The notes under the pieces are model-generated. The model ran no database searches. It worked only from the letters and a program-made list of their open reading frames with translations, and had not been told where the DNA came from. The position numbers were made by a program, and so were the translations under genes. Source: Wyeomyia smithii (taxonomy: Eukaryota; Arthropoda; Insecta; Diptera; Culicidae). From it: a DNA stretch of 64,000 nucleotides. Below are positions 11,166-23,287 of the stretch, in pieces (positions within the stretch are counted from its first letter, which is position 1; every line of letters begins with the position of its first letter). Location: positions 34,639,506-34,703,505 of the forward strand of contig NC_073694.1 in NCBI RefSeq assembly GCF_029784165.1, read 5' to 3'.

Positions 11166-11949
11166 CTTATTACGGGAGAGTTCACCTCGAAATCAGAGTG
11201 AAGTGAATACAATCCTATTACGGGACTCACGTAGGTTAACAAAACGTCGCAAAGTGACATCTGCTGTGAAATCTGGGTAATTATGAGTGTCATATCACTA
11301 AAATGAAAACGGAAAAAGTGACGTTTTGCGTGGAATTTTTTCACGACCAAACGGTGAAATGATTTCACAAAAATAAGTAAGGTTTAAAAATCGATTGATT
11401 TGTGATCTAATGATGATATATACTTCGGATTTATTTTTCAGTAACAAGAATTTTTAGACTAACCAATTTTTGAGCTGCGGCTAATGAATGAAACGGAAAA
11501 AATGGCCTTCGAATTTCGTTTAGCAGTAGGGTTTAAAAGTTTCGTCTTCTCGAAAAATGTCCTCATACAAAATTTCAGCTCAATCGCACTCCGGAACTGG
11601 CCTCAAACCGACCAAAGTCTCACTTTTTTGACTGATGAAGTTCATGTTCATGAAACTGTTCGATATCGAGATTTTTTGTATGCCAAATGTCTTAGAAAAG
11701 AATAAAACGTCAGGATCTGGTGTAATCTCGAATAAAAAATCGGAATACTCCACTTTCTGAGACTTAGATATTTTTGTGCTGGGAAACTCATTTCACTTGT
11801 CTTATTCCATTTTCACATCACTCTCAATCTCCCTTCACGGAGCTAGTTTTAGTCCCCTCACTTGAGATGGAATCGGGAATAGGTCTCAAAAAGTGAAGTG
11901 AGCGTGTGCGTGAATAATATTTCACCGAGAAGTAACTCTCGTAATAAGT
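11166..11949. mobile_element. Probable TIR element (TTATTACG ends)
   Basis: Left end CTTATTACGGGAGAGTTCAC and the reverse complement of the right end, CTTATTACGAGAGTTACTTC, match with a 2-base gap; both are followed by gtgaagtg/cacttcac sequences. The middle (11480-11770) belongs to a dispersed repeat also seen at 60290-60600, so it is composite. No transposase frame. Confidence 0.45.
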
Positions 11950-12239
11950 AACATTGGCTGAATATCGCACTGAATATGGGCTCTCAGACTTCAGGCATTG
12001 AACTTAGAGCGTTGCAATATTCGGCAAATTTGTAGTACTATATGGGGACTACAAGTTTGTCATACATCGTTTCTCAAAATTGTACTGGTGGAGTGAGCCA
12101 TCGGTAAAACGAAACGGAAACCGAAAAAACACCCAGAAATAGAATAGGCAAACTTGCCGTATTTGAAACTCAAATACAATTCATAACGTTTTCCAAATAA
12201 TATGAAAAATGTTCGAAAATATTTTTAGAATCACGAAAA

Positions 12240-12612
12240 AAATTTATAAAATCTAATTTATCAACCCCAAACAAAACACCATGCAATTAAAGTCCAGCAC
12301 GCGAAGCGAAAAATCGCTTGAAGTCTCAGAAGCACACTGGTCCGATTATGATACATTTTTTGGTCCGCTGATTAATTCACCCTGGTCCGATCATGGTACA
12401 AAATCTACAATCAGTGAAAACGATATATTTAAATGAATTCACGTCGGATTAGCAATAAATTGTTATTTTTGTAAACTAGACAGATAGACTTTTCCGATAA
12501 ATGTATTTTATCTAGGATTTCATGTAATATTAATGGTGAAAATGTGACATGAAAAACGATGTACCTTGAAAATAGTTTAAATTGGTCCGATCATGATACA
12601 TTACCCTATAAG
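12240..12612 (+). repeat. Dispersed repeat with TGGTCCGATCATGATACA motifs, copy 2
   Basis: Motifs at about 12339, 12378 and 12584, again closing with ACCCTATAAG. It is the partner of 9024-9445. The interior is AT-rich and has diverged. Confidence 0.5.
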
Positions 12613-13024
12613 CAATATGTTTCCTTTCGAGAAAATCAGATTAAGAATACCTATTGATTACCTATCATTGCTAACAACATGCTGATCATTGCTAACAACA
12701 TGCTTACCATGGAAACTGCAAAACGATGTAAAATAACAACTTATCCTTATTTGAGTAAAAAAAAAAACTTATCATAGCAACGATTTGCAATCAAAAGTAA
12801 TTCTGCTCTATTCCAATAATTATTAGCATAAGATATGCGATGTTGTTACAATGAACATTTTGTTACAATTAGTTTAGTTACAATAAATGAACTAAATTAG
12901 CAGTAATTTCGTTTTTCCTATGTGTGAACTCGGAAACTTATTTAAAAGCTGCGAATTCCGTTTTACAGCTGCATATGCGTTGTACGCAGTGTCTATTATT
13001 TATTCATCAAGGTTCACTTTAAAA
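12613..13024. other. No gene seen
   Basis: AT-rich. It includes a short direct duplication of a segment around TGCTGATCATTGCTAACAAC near 12670-12705. Nothing else is supported. Confidence 0.4.
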
Positions 13025-13340
13025 AAAAAAACAAATTTTGGTGTCGATTGGAATACCCCCTGGGGGGGGGGGGGGGGGGGCTCACACTCTCTTTGTTGCA
13101 AAATAAAGGAATTCTTTTTGAAAATCTTTTTTCTTACAATTTATGGACGTAAGATGCCCAGAAAAAAAACTTATTTTATATTCGGAAATATTGCCAGATT
13201 TTTCGGCAAATGCAGCCATTTTCATTTAAAATTTGACAATTCAATCGTGTTCCTTGAAAAGTGTCACGCAAGAAACAACTATCGCCCCGAGGTAATATGA
13301 GTCAATCTCGAAATATACCATTTTTACGAAACCAGTTTTG
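13025..13340 (+). repeat. Solo arm of the 51.9-kb foldback element; G19 tract
   Basis: Collinear with one arm of the palindromic element at 51902-53109: GGTGTCGATTGGAATACCCC, then a 19-base G run (13062-13080), TTGCCAGA, TTTCGGCAAATGCAGCCATT and a closing GAGGTAATATGAGTCAATCT. Only one arm is present, without its inverted partner. Confidence 0.7.
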
Positions 13341-14805
13341 ATATTCTCCATATCAGATTATTGAATAATATTTGTTTCAATCATATTTCATTAGACTTTA
13401 ACACTTTCCTTTTATCCCCAGATTGAAATCCTTTTTTTTTTCCAGAGGCTTAACAGTCAGTAACCGATTTGGATTGATGGATACCACTAAACTAAAAGTT
13501 CGTTAAAAGATGCTGGCTGGATTCCCAAGGCATACAACCAACAAGTTTAAGCTGTTTAAGTTGCACTTTTGAGTACACGGTAGATACTGAGAAAAAGATC
13601 ATTTCAACTAATCTTGTTGGTTTTCTCTCCATTGAAAACGATATCGCTGAGGCTTGCGAGTAAACCAAAGGGGCAAGTTTTTATTTCGTTATCTCCTATT
13701 TTGGTGCGGTAGGACTGTCCAAGTTTGAAGCCTGCCTGGTCTGGCTTCTGCAAAAACCCTTTCGTCGCTTGCCTGGTGCAGCTACCGGAACGTGTCACGT
13801 CGTAAAGGTTTCAATGTGAAAAACGTTCCGAGTTTATGTAAAAGAAATTCCATAATTGATACGGAAATACGGAACGGTTTTGTTTGGTTCGGTTAATATG
13901 CATCGCAGAGTATGGAGGAAAAACAAGTCCGCGTGATCTATTAAGTCACTGGGAGTCGAGCGCCCGAGTGACGCGTTTCGGTGTTCAACTAGGGAAATGC
14001 TCTCCATATTTATTGCCTAGTTCATGGTCCGGGGCCATGTGCATTCATGGTTAAATTGGAATCGTGCGCTTATGGGAAGCCCGATTATTAAAAATGTGAT
14101 AGGACGGTTTTATGTAGTCAAATGCTCTAATATATTGGTGAAACCTGCTGAAGTCTATTTTGTTTATGCTTTGAAAATGACAATTTTTTTACGATTTGAT
14201 TGAACTCTTTACAATAAAATGAAAATTAAACTCTCGTGCGCTTGGAATGAAATAGTGCTTTCACTTCTCTAGATAAAAAAGAGCTGCCACACGCGGAAGC
14301 TATCAACACGATTTCGCTCTCTTTATGGTAAGCGTGCATTTGCTTGCCGCACTGCGTCACTATAAAGCTTTCCCTCACTATAAATCATAAGCTTTACTGG
14401 TTAAGCGAGAAGCTCTAATCTAAAATGTTCAACACCAAGATTTATCTAAGAATTGGATACCTGAATTGAAATTTTTGGATTCAATAAATTCTTATCAATT
14501 CAATATCATCAAATCGTTTGACTGCTTGTTATGGAGCATAATAGATCCTGTTTGAAAACCAATTTATTACATGAATACATCGTATTTAGGATGTACAATT
14601 TCGTATTGCTCAGATAACGGTTCACAAATTAGTGCGTTAGAATGTGATGACAAAAAAAAGGCTTGGGTCATTGGAAGGCGTCTGATACAAAATACATCGC
14701 AGGTGAACTAATTGGTCTCTTTCCGAACTGTTGCGTAACAAACGCCACATTTATTGATAAGCGTATACACAACAAACACAAGTCGTACCTTAACATAACC
14801 GAGGA
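13341..14805. other. Unassigned sequence, no gene supported
   Basis: Includes moderately GC-rich patches around 13700-13810 and 13930-14050 that do not match other repeats in the window and may be single-copy host DNA. No frame above 66 codons has a recognisable motif. Confidence 0.35.
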
Positions 14806-15119
14806 CCCACGCTCGACGCCTGGGTTCGAATCCCACCGCCGACATAGGTGTCGATGGTTGTGAGGTTGCGTGATCCACTCACAACCAACCCAACTGGTCT
14901 AGATTCAGTCCTAGCCGACACCGGGAGATTTTCTGAGGCGAAAAATCTCTGGGATCACGCCTTCCATCGCATGAGGAAGTAAAGCCGTTGGCGCCGGTCC
15001 GTTAATAAACGGGTCGTGAGTTAGGGTCCTGGGTGTGGAGTCGCCTCCCTGGGCGTCGGTGATTGGCCACAACAGTGGCGGAACTAGACCGACGGAAAAT
15101 AAGCGAGAATAAAAAAAAA
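14806..15119 (+). mobile_element. tRNA-headed SINE, family A, copy 2 (5'-truncated)
   Basis: Starts at CCCACGCTCGACGCC, so about 40 bp including the A box is missing. The B box GGTTCGAATCC is intact and the element ends GAATAAAAAAAA. AACCGAGGA occurs at 14797-14805 and 15120-15128 as a 9-bp TSD. The truncation at a TSD points to incomplete reverse transcription at insertion. Confidence 0.88.
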
Positions 15120-15128
15120 AACCGAGGA

Positions 15129-16300
15129 TGATAAAAATGTGAAGAATGTTTAAAATATAAAAATGTTTAAAAAGTCCAAAATATGAATAAAAATTCTCTA
15201 CAACACTTTAACTCTTCGAACGATGCTTTTGTTGTTTTGTGTCTTACTTGCCATAACGTACATTTTATTCAGGTCTCTGTTAAACAAATTGCTATATTAT
15301 GATAATTCTGTTCACCTAAAACTATTTCAAGCGTAAAGAGAAGATGCAACTGATCTCATTATTATTTCTCATTGCGCACGTGACACGACGAAATTGTGCA
15401 AGCGAATGGCTACCATGTGTTATTTAAACTCAATGTCAATTATTCTCTAACAACCAATATGTAGCAAAGAAAATCATTGAAAATAATTGCCTCGTTTCCA
15501 TTTACTGAATCGGTTTTGTTTGTCCACACGCTGCGGAATCGCACTTCTGGAGGTTAAAAAATGAAAGTATTTTACAAATACTCAATTTAACTCGAACAGT
15601 AAAATCACACTGGCAACTGGACCACGCGCACATACGCGCTACTGAGTGAGCTTTGCTGTGCTTGCGGATATTCATTAGCCACTAATGTAATAATTACTGT
15701 CCCATTAATGTACAGGAAAGCAACAGAATAAACAAACAATTAATCAATTATCCGCTGGAGAAACCTCATCAGTTACCCTACATTCCAACAATACCACCGC
15801 ATTTTCGGGCGCATCGCCCATCTCCGAAAAAGATTTGATTTTAACCGTAAATACTGCGCGAAACAGCAAATACACACTGGAGGAGATTATTTTGGCTGCG
15901 CGCAAAGCATTTTTTTGGGAACTTTAACCGTAAATCGAACGGGAAAGTGCTCCGTCGAATTGAGCGTGAAAATAGAAGACACGGCAGGCGGTAGATTGCG
16001 AATGGGCGCGGTTTTGGACTCTCTATTGAATGAGTAACGTTTCACTATGCTTTGTAGAGATGGAAACTTACATTTTAAAATTGGATTGTATGAAACCATG
16101 TCAATTAAAAAACTAGCGCCATTTGTGTTATGTTTGTATAATCACACTCTTCTGGTAATAAAGTCGTCTAGCGTGCTTTCATTAATATTAGTAAAAGATT
16201 TCGCGCCAACTCGACTATATGCCCCCCCACACAATTTAATGAAATTTTGTGGGTGTGTACGCACTCTTGATCCAAGCCACTTTGCAAACTTTTTTCCAAT
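15129..16300. other. Unassigned sequence, no gene supported
   Basis: Mostly AT-rich. A short GC-richer interval (15790-16020) carries a 70-codon minus-strand frame without recognisable motifs. It may be single-copy. Confidence 0.35.
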
Positions 16301-16624
16301 GGGGTCCTAAAGTTTTAAACGGTTTTCTGATTTTTATATATCAGCTGGAAGAGTGCAATTTTCTGAGCAAAACGTGATTTTTAAAAAATGTTTAGTATTT
16401 TCCTTTGATTTTTGAATGAAGGATAAAAATCTACTCGAAATGCTTAAAATGACAGTTCTCTCATATACCGTACATGGGCGAAACGACCTTTCGAGCAGTT
16501 TTTTTATTATTCATTTAAAAATCGAAGGAAAACGATAAACGTTTTTTGAAAATCAGGTTTTGCTCAGAAAACGCGGCTTTTTCGAATGATTTATGAAAAC
16601 CGGTATAGCTAGACCGGTAGACCC
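16301..16624. mobile_element. Palindromic MITE, family F1, copy 1
   Basis: The left arm (GGGGTCCTAAAGTTTTAAAC, then TCTGAGCAAAACGTGATTTT and CCTTTGATTTTTGAATGAAG) is repeated as its reverse complement to the right (TCATTTAAAAATCGAAGGAA, GTTTTGCTCAGAAAACG). The same element lies in opposite orientation at 25637-25967. There is no open frame, so it is non-autonomous. Confidence 0.7.
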
Positions 16625-18129
16625 TATTCTTCAATGTTTTTAAAACTTTTTCTAAAAATCGATATATTTGAAAATGCCGAGAGTTAGAGAAAAGTTGTCA
16701 AGATTGACTTTCAGAGAATTACCTGAATTTTAATCTAAAATACTGAAACTATTGATACGAGATCCTACATTGCATAAAATTGAATTCAAAGACAAAAATT
16801 GATTTAAAAGAATGATAATCTTATCTTTAAACTTAAGTTTTTAGACAGGCAGTTTAGAGAAACACAAAATGAACATGGCTACGGAAGCCGAATACATCCT
16901 TACGGATCAGCAAAAAAACAATCCAAAACTGTTGAATTGCATGATTACGTTCATTAGTGATAAGCGATACTGGTTAAAATATTCACATCTGAGTATGGTC
17001 TTGTGCGAAAAATACCCCGATTTCATGCACATATAAAACGGTCTACGTGTGATTTCTAATATGTTTGACCACGACGTAAGAAAATTAACCTTCTGTATTG
17101 AAGAAATCACACTATATTTCTCAACAAAAAACTGTAATATTTACAGAATTTATACAAAAAACATCGAAACATTGTGGACATTCGGCAACACTGCTAGTAA
17201 TGTGATTTTGTCTTGCGAACGCTGACGATGACTTAAATTCTCTTTACAGCACACAGACTGGCGAATACAATTTACTACGAAGGCCGTACAAAACCGCATG
17301 GGTCGACCAGAGAAAGCTAGCTGGCAATATACTGTGGAAGTGCTTTAATACCTCTCTCTGCCAGTATGCTGAATCTGGTTCTAATGGTGGCTTTTAACCT
17401 ACTTAAAATACGTTTCCAGCTAATGATCATACGGTTTCCTCAATTTTCACCACGTAGTAGGGAAAATGTGATGAGAATTATAGTATTATGAGAATCTTGT
17501 ACATTATAGCTATTGAGCGATACATTTGTAATTACATTCCGCATAATTGGAGGAGAGGTATTAGCGTTTAAAATATTCCCCTCTCAACGTCACATGCTCA
17601 TTTTACACTCATAATGTACCCCAGTGTAGTGAAGATAGACGTGGTCCTACGTCAATATGAGCACGCTGCAAATAATAGAATTAAAACATAGCATGGCTTT
17701 GACAGTGAATAAAATAATAATCTTATGATAGCCTAATAAACAATAATAATAATAATATTAAATTATCTAGCATAACTCTCATAAGTAAACAATAGTGAAT
17801 GCCTGAATAAAACGTTGCTTTTGACTTGATTTTATTAGAGCATTTACAATTTAAATCAACTAATCTATTTAAAAAAATTTAAACTAAACTTTGAAACAAA
17901 ATTTTATGAATTCAACTAGACACTGGCGTTTGGTATAAAGTTTGTCACGAATCTGCAAACCTTTGGGTGTCCAAAAGAAACTATTTAAGAATGAATTGCA
18001 GGAAGCTAATAATGCTTTACAAGAAAATACCCCTTAAAAAATTGTGTTTCAACCAAAATGATATCTAAATATATACTAAATTTTAACCATAAAGAGCTCG
18101 ACATCAATTTTCCATGATATTTTATATGA
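16625..18129. other. Unassigned sequence
   Basis: No recognisable frame. A pyrimidine tract with AG (TTCTCTTTACAG, ending 17249) is followed by a 33-codon open segment, which could be an acceptor and exon but has no other support. Confidence 0.3.
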
Positions 18130-18870
18130 ATATTTTCAAAATCGGGATGATTGCCAGAGACCTGAAAACGACTCCAGTGGCCATTTTGAATATTTAAATG
18201 GCGACTTCCGGTTTCCGGAAGAGAACCAAAATTGACTAAATACCACACAATATGGGTATCTCCGGAATCGGGATAGTGCCCGAAACCGGAAGTACACTCC
18301 AGACCCCATTTTTAAATACGAGATGGTAACTTCCGGTTTCTGGAGAACAGCCAAAATTGAACAAATACACCCTCATATGAGTATTTTTGCAATCGGGATG
18401 ATATCAAGAGACCTGAAAACGACCCTAGCGGCCAGTTTGAATATCAAAACGGCGACTTCCGGTTACTAGAAAAGATTCAAAAATGACCGAAAACCACCCA
18501 ATATGGGTATTCCCGAAATCGGGATGATGCCCGAGAATCAATTTAACACGCCATTTTGAAATACAAAGTAGTTCGTCAGGTGTCATTTTGAGGTCGCTGG
18601 GCAGCATCCTGATTCCGGAAGTATTTGTTTTAGGAAGTATATGATCAATTTTGGCTTTTTCCGGAAACCGGAAGTTACCATCTTGAATTTAAAAATGGCA
18701 TCTGGAGTTGATCTCCGGTTTCTGAGCACCGTCCCGATTCCAGAAATAACCATATTGGTATGGTATTTGACCAAAACTGGTTCTCTTCCACAAAACTCTG
18801 GGGTCTCCTAGTTTTCTGGAAGAGAGTGGAATCCGTGGAATGGCAAAACACCATGACACCCAAAACCAAA
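18130..18870. repeat. 126-bp tandem repeat array with inverted units
   Basis: Units marked by ACTTCCGGTT recur at about 18200, 18325 and 18451 (spacing 125 and 126). They share CAAAATTGACTAAATACCAC, ATATGGGTAT and CGGGATGATGCCCGA-type blocks. From about 18600 the same blocks appear reverse-complemented (CCGGAAACCGGAAGTTACCA, ACCATATTGGTATGGTA). No protein is implied. Confidence 0.7.
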
Positions 18871-19032
18871 AAATTGTTTAAGGAAGTAATTTTATGATCT
18901 TTAAACCAATAACTGTAAAATTCTGTTCAAATATTCATTTCTTGATTTCGTAACATATTCCCGAAAAATCGGATTTCCGGTAGTAAGAAAATTATTCTGG
19001 AACACCGTTGACACTGATTTCAAAGTAGAGAA

Positions 19033-19090
19033 CTGTCGTTCAAATCATAGTAGTCCCACCCTAGTGGGACAACTATGCTTTGAACGGCAG
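19033..19090. repeat. 58-nt near-perfect hairpin
   Basis: 27-nt arms pair at 24 of 27 positions around a 4-nt CCTA loop: CTGTCGTTCAAATCATAGTA and GTCCCAC on the left, GTGGGACAACTATGC and TTTGAACGGCAG on the right. Size and pairing resemble a miRNA precursor or a very small inverted-repeat element. Nothing shows transcription. Confidence 0.6.
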
Positions 19091-19249
19091 AGAAGTTACT
19101 CAATCATTCGGTGCTAAAACTATAGAAATCGGATGGAAATTGTCAAAGTTACAGGAACTTCAATTTGCGGTACCCCAGGTACCCCGTTGGGCATGTGAGG
19201 GGTAAAAAAATTCAAGTCCCCCCCCCATTTACTCTCCCGCCCCCTCTGA

Positions 19250-21760
19250 TCACTAAATAATCACAAAATTGTCCACTTTCAATTGCTTAAAACTCAATCA
19301 GTTTCCAACGAATTTTTTGCATTCTTACAGCAATCGATTGGAAAATTTACTATGCGTCCACCAAAATGCGTACTATTGACTGTTGAAAAATGTAGAGCCT
19401 TGTCAAACGCATATTTCGAGACAGTCGTCATTGTCTATTTAATCACTGTTGCATAGAATGATTTACTGGGAAGTAGCGCAGCAGACGGCGATTTCAAATA
19501 TAATATGATTTTACGCTTATTACTGCAACACTTTTTACTGCAGGACATGCTAGTGATTATATCCGGATCTGACGCATTTGCTTTTATCCATTTGGGCACT
19601 GTTAATAGTTAGTTGTGCGTGTGCTGGCAGAGAAAACTGTATTTGAGAGAAATTATAAGGCGTGAATGACACACCAAAACGAGCGCGTTGTATGAATTTG
19701 TATGGCCGTTATTCGTTTTGGTTTGACATTTACCATAACGGCGGGCGTCTTGTCATTTCTTTTATATACAGTTTCTCTATGTACTGGCAGCCTCTGTTCA
19801 CCTGCAAGATAATTGGTTTGCTTGCTAATAAGAGAACTAGAATCATTTCGTGCCATCGGTGAATAGCAATCGACGATGAATTAAAAAAAATGCCGGTACT
19901 TTGACACACCAATTGCACTATAAGCGTTTCAAAATTATTAAATTGAAATACCGTCCGCCGGGGTGAGATTATGCCACAGGTGTGAGATTGAGCCAAAATG
20001 GGAAATGTTTGTATGTGAAATTACTTGAGATTTCTAGAACCTAATGCCTCAAACTCAATGCAAACTTCGATATAAGGTACATTCCGAATTTTAATTTGTA
20101 CTTTATATCGAATTGTACCTTATATCGAATCATGAAACATTTTCAACAATAAGGCTTCAAATACTTTATCTTGTTGTCTTTTGTATACGTATAGTTCATT
20201 TTAGAGATCGAATCCAACTATAAGTGTATATTAACTTGTTTTAAGTACAATACAAATCACATAGTTTTTTTTTTTTGAAGTAGAATACTTCTCTCAGGAA
20301 GTTCGGCTACATAGGGATGTGAAATGAAAATCTAAAACCGAAAAAAGTGAAAAATATGTCCAATTTCAAATGCTAATAAATCGGTTAGTATTCGATGGTT
20401 TTCCTTCGTTCTTGCAGCAATAGATTGGAAAATCTTCTAAGATTCTTCCCAAAATAAGATAATTGTAATTTTATTATTCACACTATTGTACTATTGAAAA
20501 TAGTCAAGCCTTGTCAAAACGAAAAATTCGACCTCTAATTGGTCGTTATATGCTTGCTTCCCAAGCACGGTCGACAGGATCATATACCTTGCAATTGAAA
20601 ACATGCTATTTGGCCCATATAAGAGCCTGTTTCAGCCGGAGCCGCTCATAATAGTTCTAGACAGCGACAACAGCAGTCGTCCTTCCTTAGCAGCAGCACT
20701 AGCCCTGTGGTTGGTCACCACGTCTCAGGAGCAGCGCGGTTTTTCTCAGCGTGTGTCGCCAGACAGCCATTATTCCCCCCGTGTTGGGGCAGCATGAAGA
20801 TTGCCATCAGGAAATCCAATTTTGGAAATCAAAATGCCTTTTTTCAAGGCAAATGAACAAGTCATTGAAAGTTAATAATTTTTGTCAACGCAAGCAAGCA
20901 TTCTGTGTTGCATCCTAGAAATTTAAATCTGTCGCACCCGTCGAATTTACTGAATGCTAAATAGCTTCCACAGTGCATGTTGTCCGTGTATCTTAATTCC
21001 CCCAATGTTAGGGCAGCTCAAAAGCTGTAATCAGTAACCGATTTTGTATCGCAAAATGCTTTTTTCAAGTCAAATAAACAACTAATTGAAGGTTAATAAT
21101 TTTCTGGCATCAACACAAGCAGACATTCTGTGCGGGATGCAATCAAATTCTGTTGTAGTTGTCTAATTTTTACTTTTACTTCATTTAGTAAACCCCCCAC
21201 TGTAGGGGCAGCGCAAAGGCTGCGATCAGCATAACCAACTTTGAATAACAAACTGTCCTATTAGACCGCATCCACAAAGACAGTTAGTTCGACTATGCAG
21301 AGCTAATATGAAGTCGATTCAATCAATCAGCAGTAACAGAATTTCGTCGTCTCCCAGTTGCCAAGTTGCAACATGATGCAACACGCAACAGCGAGCAAAC
21401 GAAATCGCTTGATGTTACAAACCACAATAAGATACGGGTTAAAACCGTTGCGTCTGTGAGAGCACCATCGGTGTTTATTCGCTGGATACAAAAATCATAT
21501 GCGAATTCTGGAATAATTTGTCTGTAGAACATTAGAGAATGGAACAACTGAACTGAAAGGCGTGGCCTATTTCGTAGCACCCTTCGGCTATAAAAGAGTG
21601 TTTCTGGGAAAACTAGCTACATTCATTAGTCGGAAGGTGAGCTGGATGGACCGTCCGGGTTGCGCCTGTGGCTGCCTTTAAAATGTCTGAGAACGAACGC
21701 CAACGCGAGCGATCGGGCGAGGCGAAACAGTTCGGGTGTGCTTAGACGATCGTCATTTTT
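19250..21760 (+). repeat. Block of repeated modules with TATA-like promoters
   Basis: A module with GCAATCGATTGGAAAAT and GAGCCTTGTCAAAC at 19260-19470 recurs at 20340-20560. A second module with CCCCCNNTGTTGGGGCAGC-type blocks followed by TTTTTTCAAG and TTAATAATTTTTGTC recurs at about 20775, 20998 and 21190 (roughly 200-bp steps). CATATAAGAG at about 20626 and TATAAAAG at 21589 look like TATA boxes. This could be the relic of a multicopy gene cluster or an LTR-like element; I do not recognise it. Confidence 0.4.
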
Positions 21761-23287
21761 CGTTGTTGATATTATTCCCCACATGAAACGACGCGCTTTC
21801 GTACCATAGCGGCGATATTAGCGGTAGATGCATTGCCAACACTTTCTCCAGTAAAGCCGTGTCTAATTTTCAATGTGAAAACACCTTTCTATTGTGTTGG
21901 CCGTGCGCATTAGGCCTCTACCAGGCTAAACGCGAAAAGCGGCGCGAACCGATTCGCCCGGCCGTAGGTTAATATACAGCCGTAAGTGGAGCTGTGTAAA
22001 AGTATTCTACTTCAACCTTGCGGTCGTGGCTTTACATACAACCCTCCTGTGATTTTTGCTTTTAAAAAACTTTTAGCCGCGTCCAAAAAATAGGTAGTCT
22101 AGAGCATTAAAAGGTGAAAAAATTTATGTTATTATTTCTAGTTTTATTTGCCATTTATTTACAAACATACAAATTTTTATCGAAACTAGTTCTTTCTTCT
22201 TGTTGTTTTTCAATTTTCGGTCCGTTGTATAAGAACCATGAATATTTGCTTACGGATTGAGACCTTTTCAATTATTTCTCCGTCCTTTAGGATTTCGAAA
22301 CTTGCATTTTCCTCGTTGAAAATGATTGTTTGAACTAACTTTTCAATACACATAAAAGTGGCTCAGATATGCACTTTGCATAGTGGTTTAAAACACGTGA
22401 AAAACGTGATCGTCAACCTTTTGAGTGTAAAAATGCCATTTAAATGCTGTGGTATATTCGACAAGTTTTTTTATATGTTGAGGAGAAACATTTGATGCAA
22501 ATAGATTTTTGATTTATCTGTCTAAAAGTGAGATGAAAATTTTATTTATTTTATTACTTATCAAAACAAAATGAAATCTTCAGCAAAGTTGTAGATAATC
22601 ATATGCAGAAAAAAGTTTACTGAAGAGACTTCGGTTCTATCTCATGAAAATTGAATACATACAGGTAGTTTTAGACACGCACAGTCTCAAAATGTCTAAG
22701 AAATGAATACCAATTAACTTTTTGGGGTGTGATTAGTCATTAATTTTTTCACATTTGAGAATTACATTATTCTGCCGAACATACCTTAAGCATATTTTTA
22801 ATGTTTTCCTAGGTTCTATGACGTTTTTGATAAAAATGATCTTTTTCAAATATAAACTTGTTTCAGTTGAGAGGATGTTCAAGAGCGGTTTATAAAAAAA
22901 AAACTGGGTTTGGCACATTTTTTTGAGCATTGTATTTTGAATTTCAAACAGATTGTTCAGGGGTCAAACTTTAAGTCATTTTTTATCAGCTCTCCCGTTC
23001 CCATTCACACTATTTCATGTTTTCTCGGCAAAATTAATTTTTTTACGTTTTTTCAAACTCTCGCTAAGTGTAACGTAATTTTTGGACACTCCCTGAATAA
23101 TCAATAGTAAGCAGAGATGTTGACAAGATAACCAATATGTTGTTTATAGAAGTTTTCATACCAATTTCGGAGTTATTTGTAACATAATATAAATATGTAC
23201 CGTATCGAGGTAAAATGTACCTTATATCGAGTGACGCTATATCGCAGGTACCTTATAATGAGGGTACCTCATATCGAAGTTTGCCTG
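20061..23287. mobile_element. Ends with GATATAAGGTAC repeats in inverted orientation
   Basis: CAAACTTCGATATAAGGTAC at 20061 and, reverse-complemented, CAAACTTCGATATGAGGTAC ending at 23287 form possible TIRs, each followed by two to four further TATATCGA/GGTACC-type repeats. The design (short motif reiterated just inside the end) matches that of the DD37E element at 61474. The interior shows no transposase, so this is either a large non-autonomous element or two separate ends. A pair of unrelated ends is not excluded. Confidence 0.4.
21589..21745 (+). promoter_or_regulatory. TATA/initiator-like core promoter with short ORF
   Basis: TATAAAAG at 21589-21596 is followed by an initiator-like TTCATTAGT about 35 bp downstream and by an ATG at 21683 opening a 20-codon frame (MSENERQRERSGEAKQFGCA) that stops at 21745. 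The TATA and initiator spacing is slightly longer than usual. No downstream exon is seen. Confidence 0.35.

Noticed and set aside
17250..17352. Possible exon after TTCTCTTTACAG
   Set aside because: A single acceptor-like site and 33 open codons are not enough; no donor or neighbouring exon.
18130..18870. CRISPR-like array
   Set aside because: Units are 126 bp, diverged and include inverted copies; eukaryotic repeat, not CRISPR.
19250..21760. Decayed histone gene cluster
   Set aside because: The promoter-like spacing suggested it, but no histone coding sequence or 3' stem-loop is visible.
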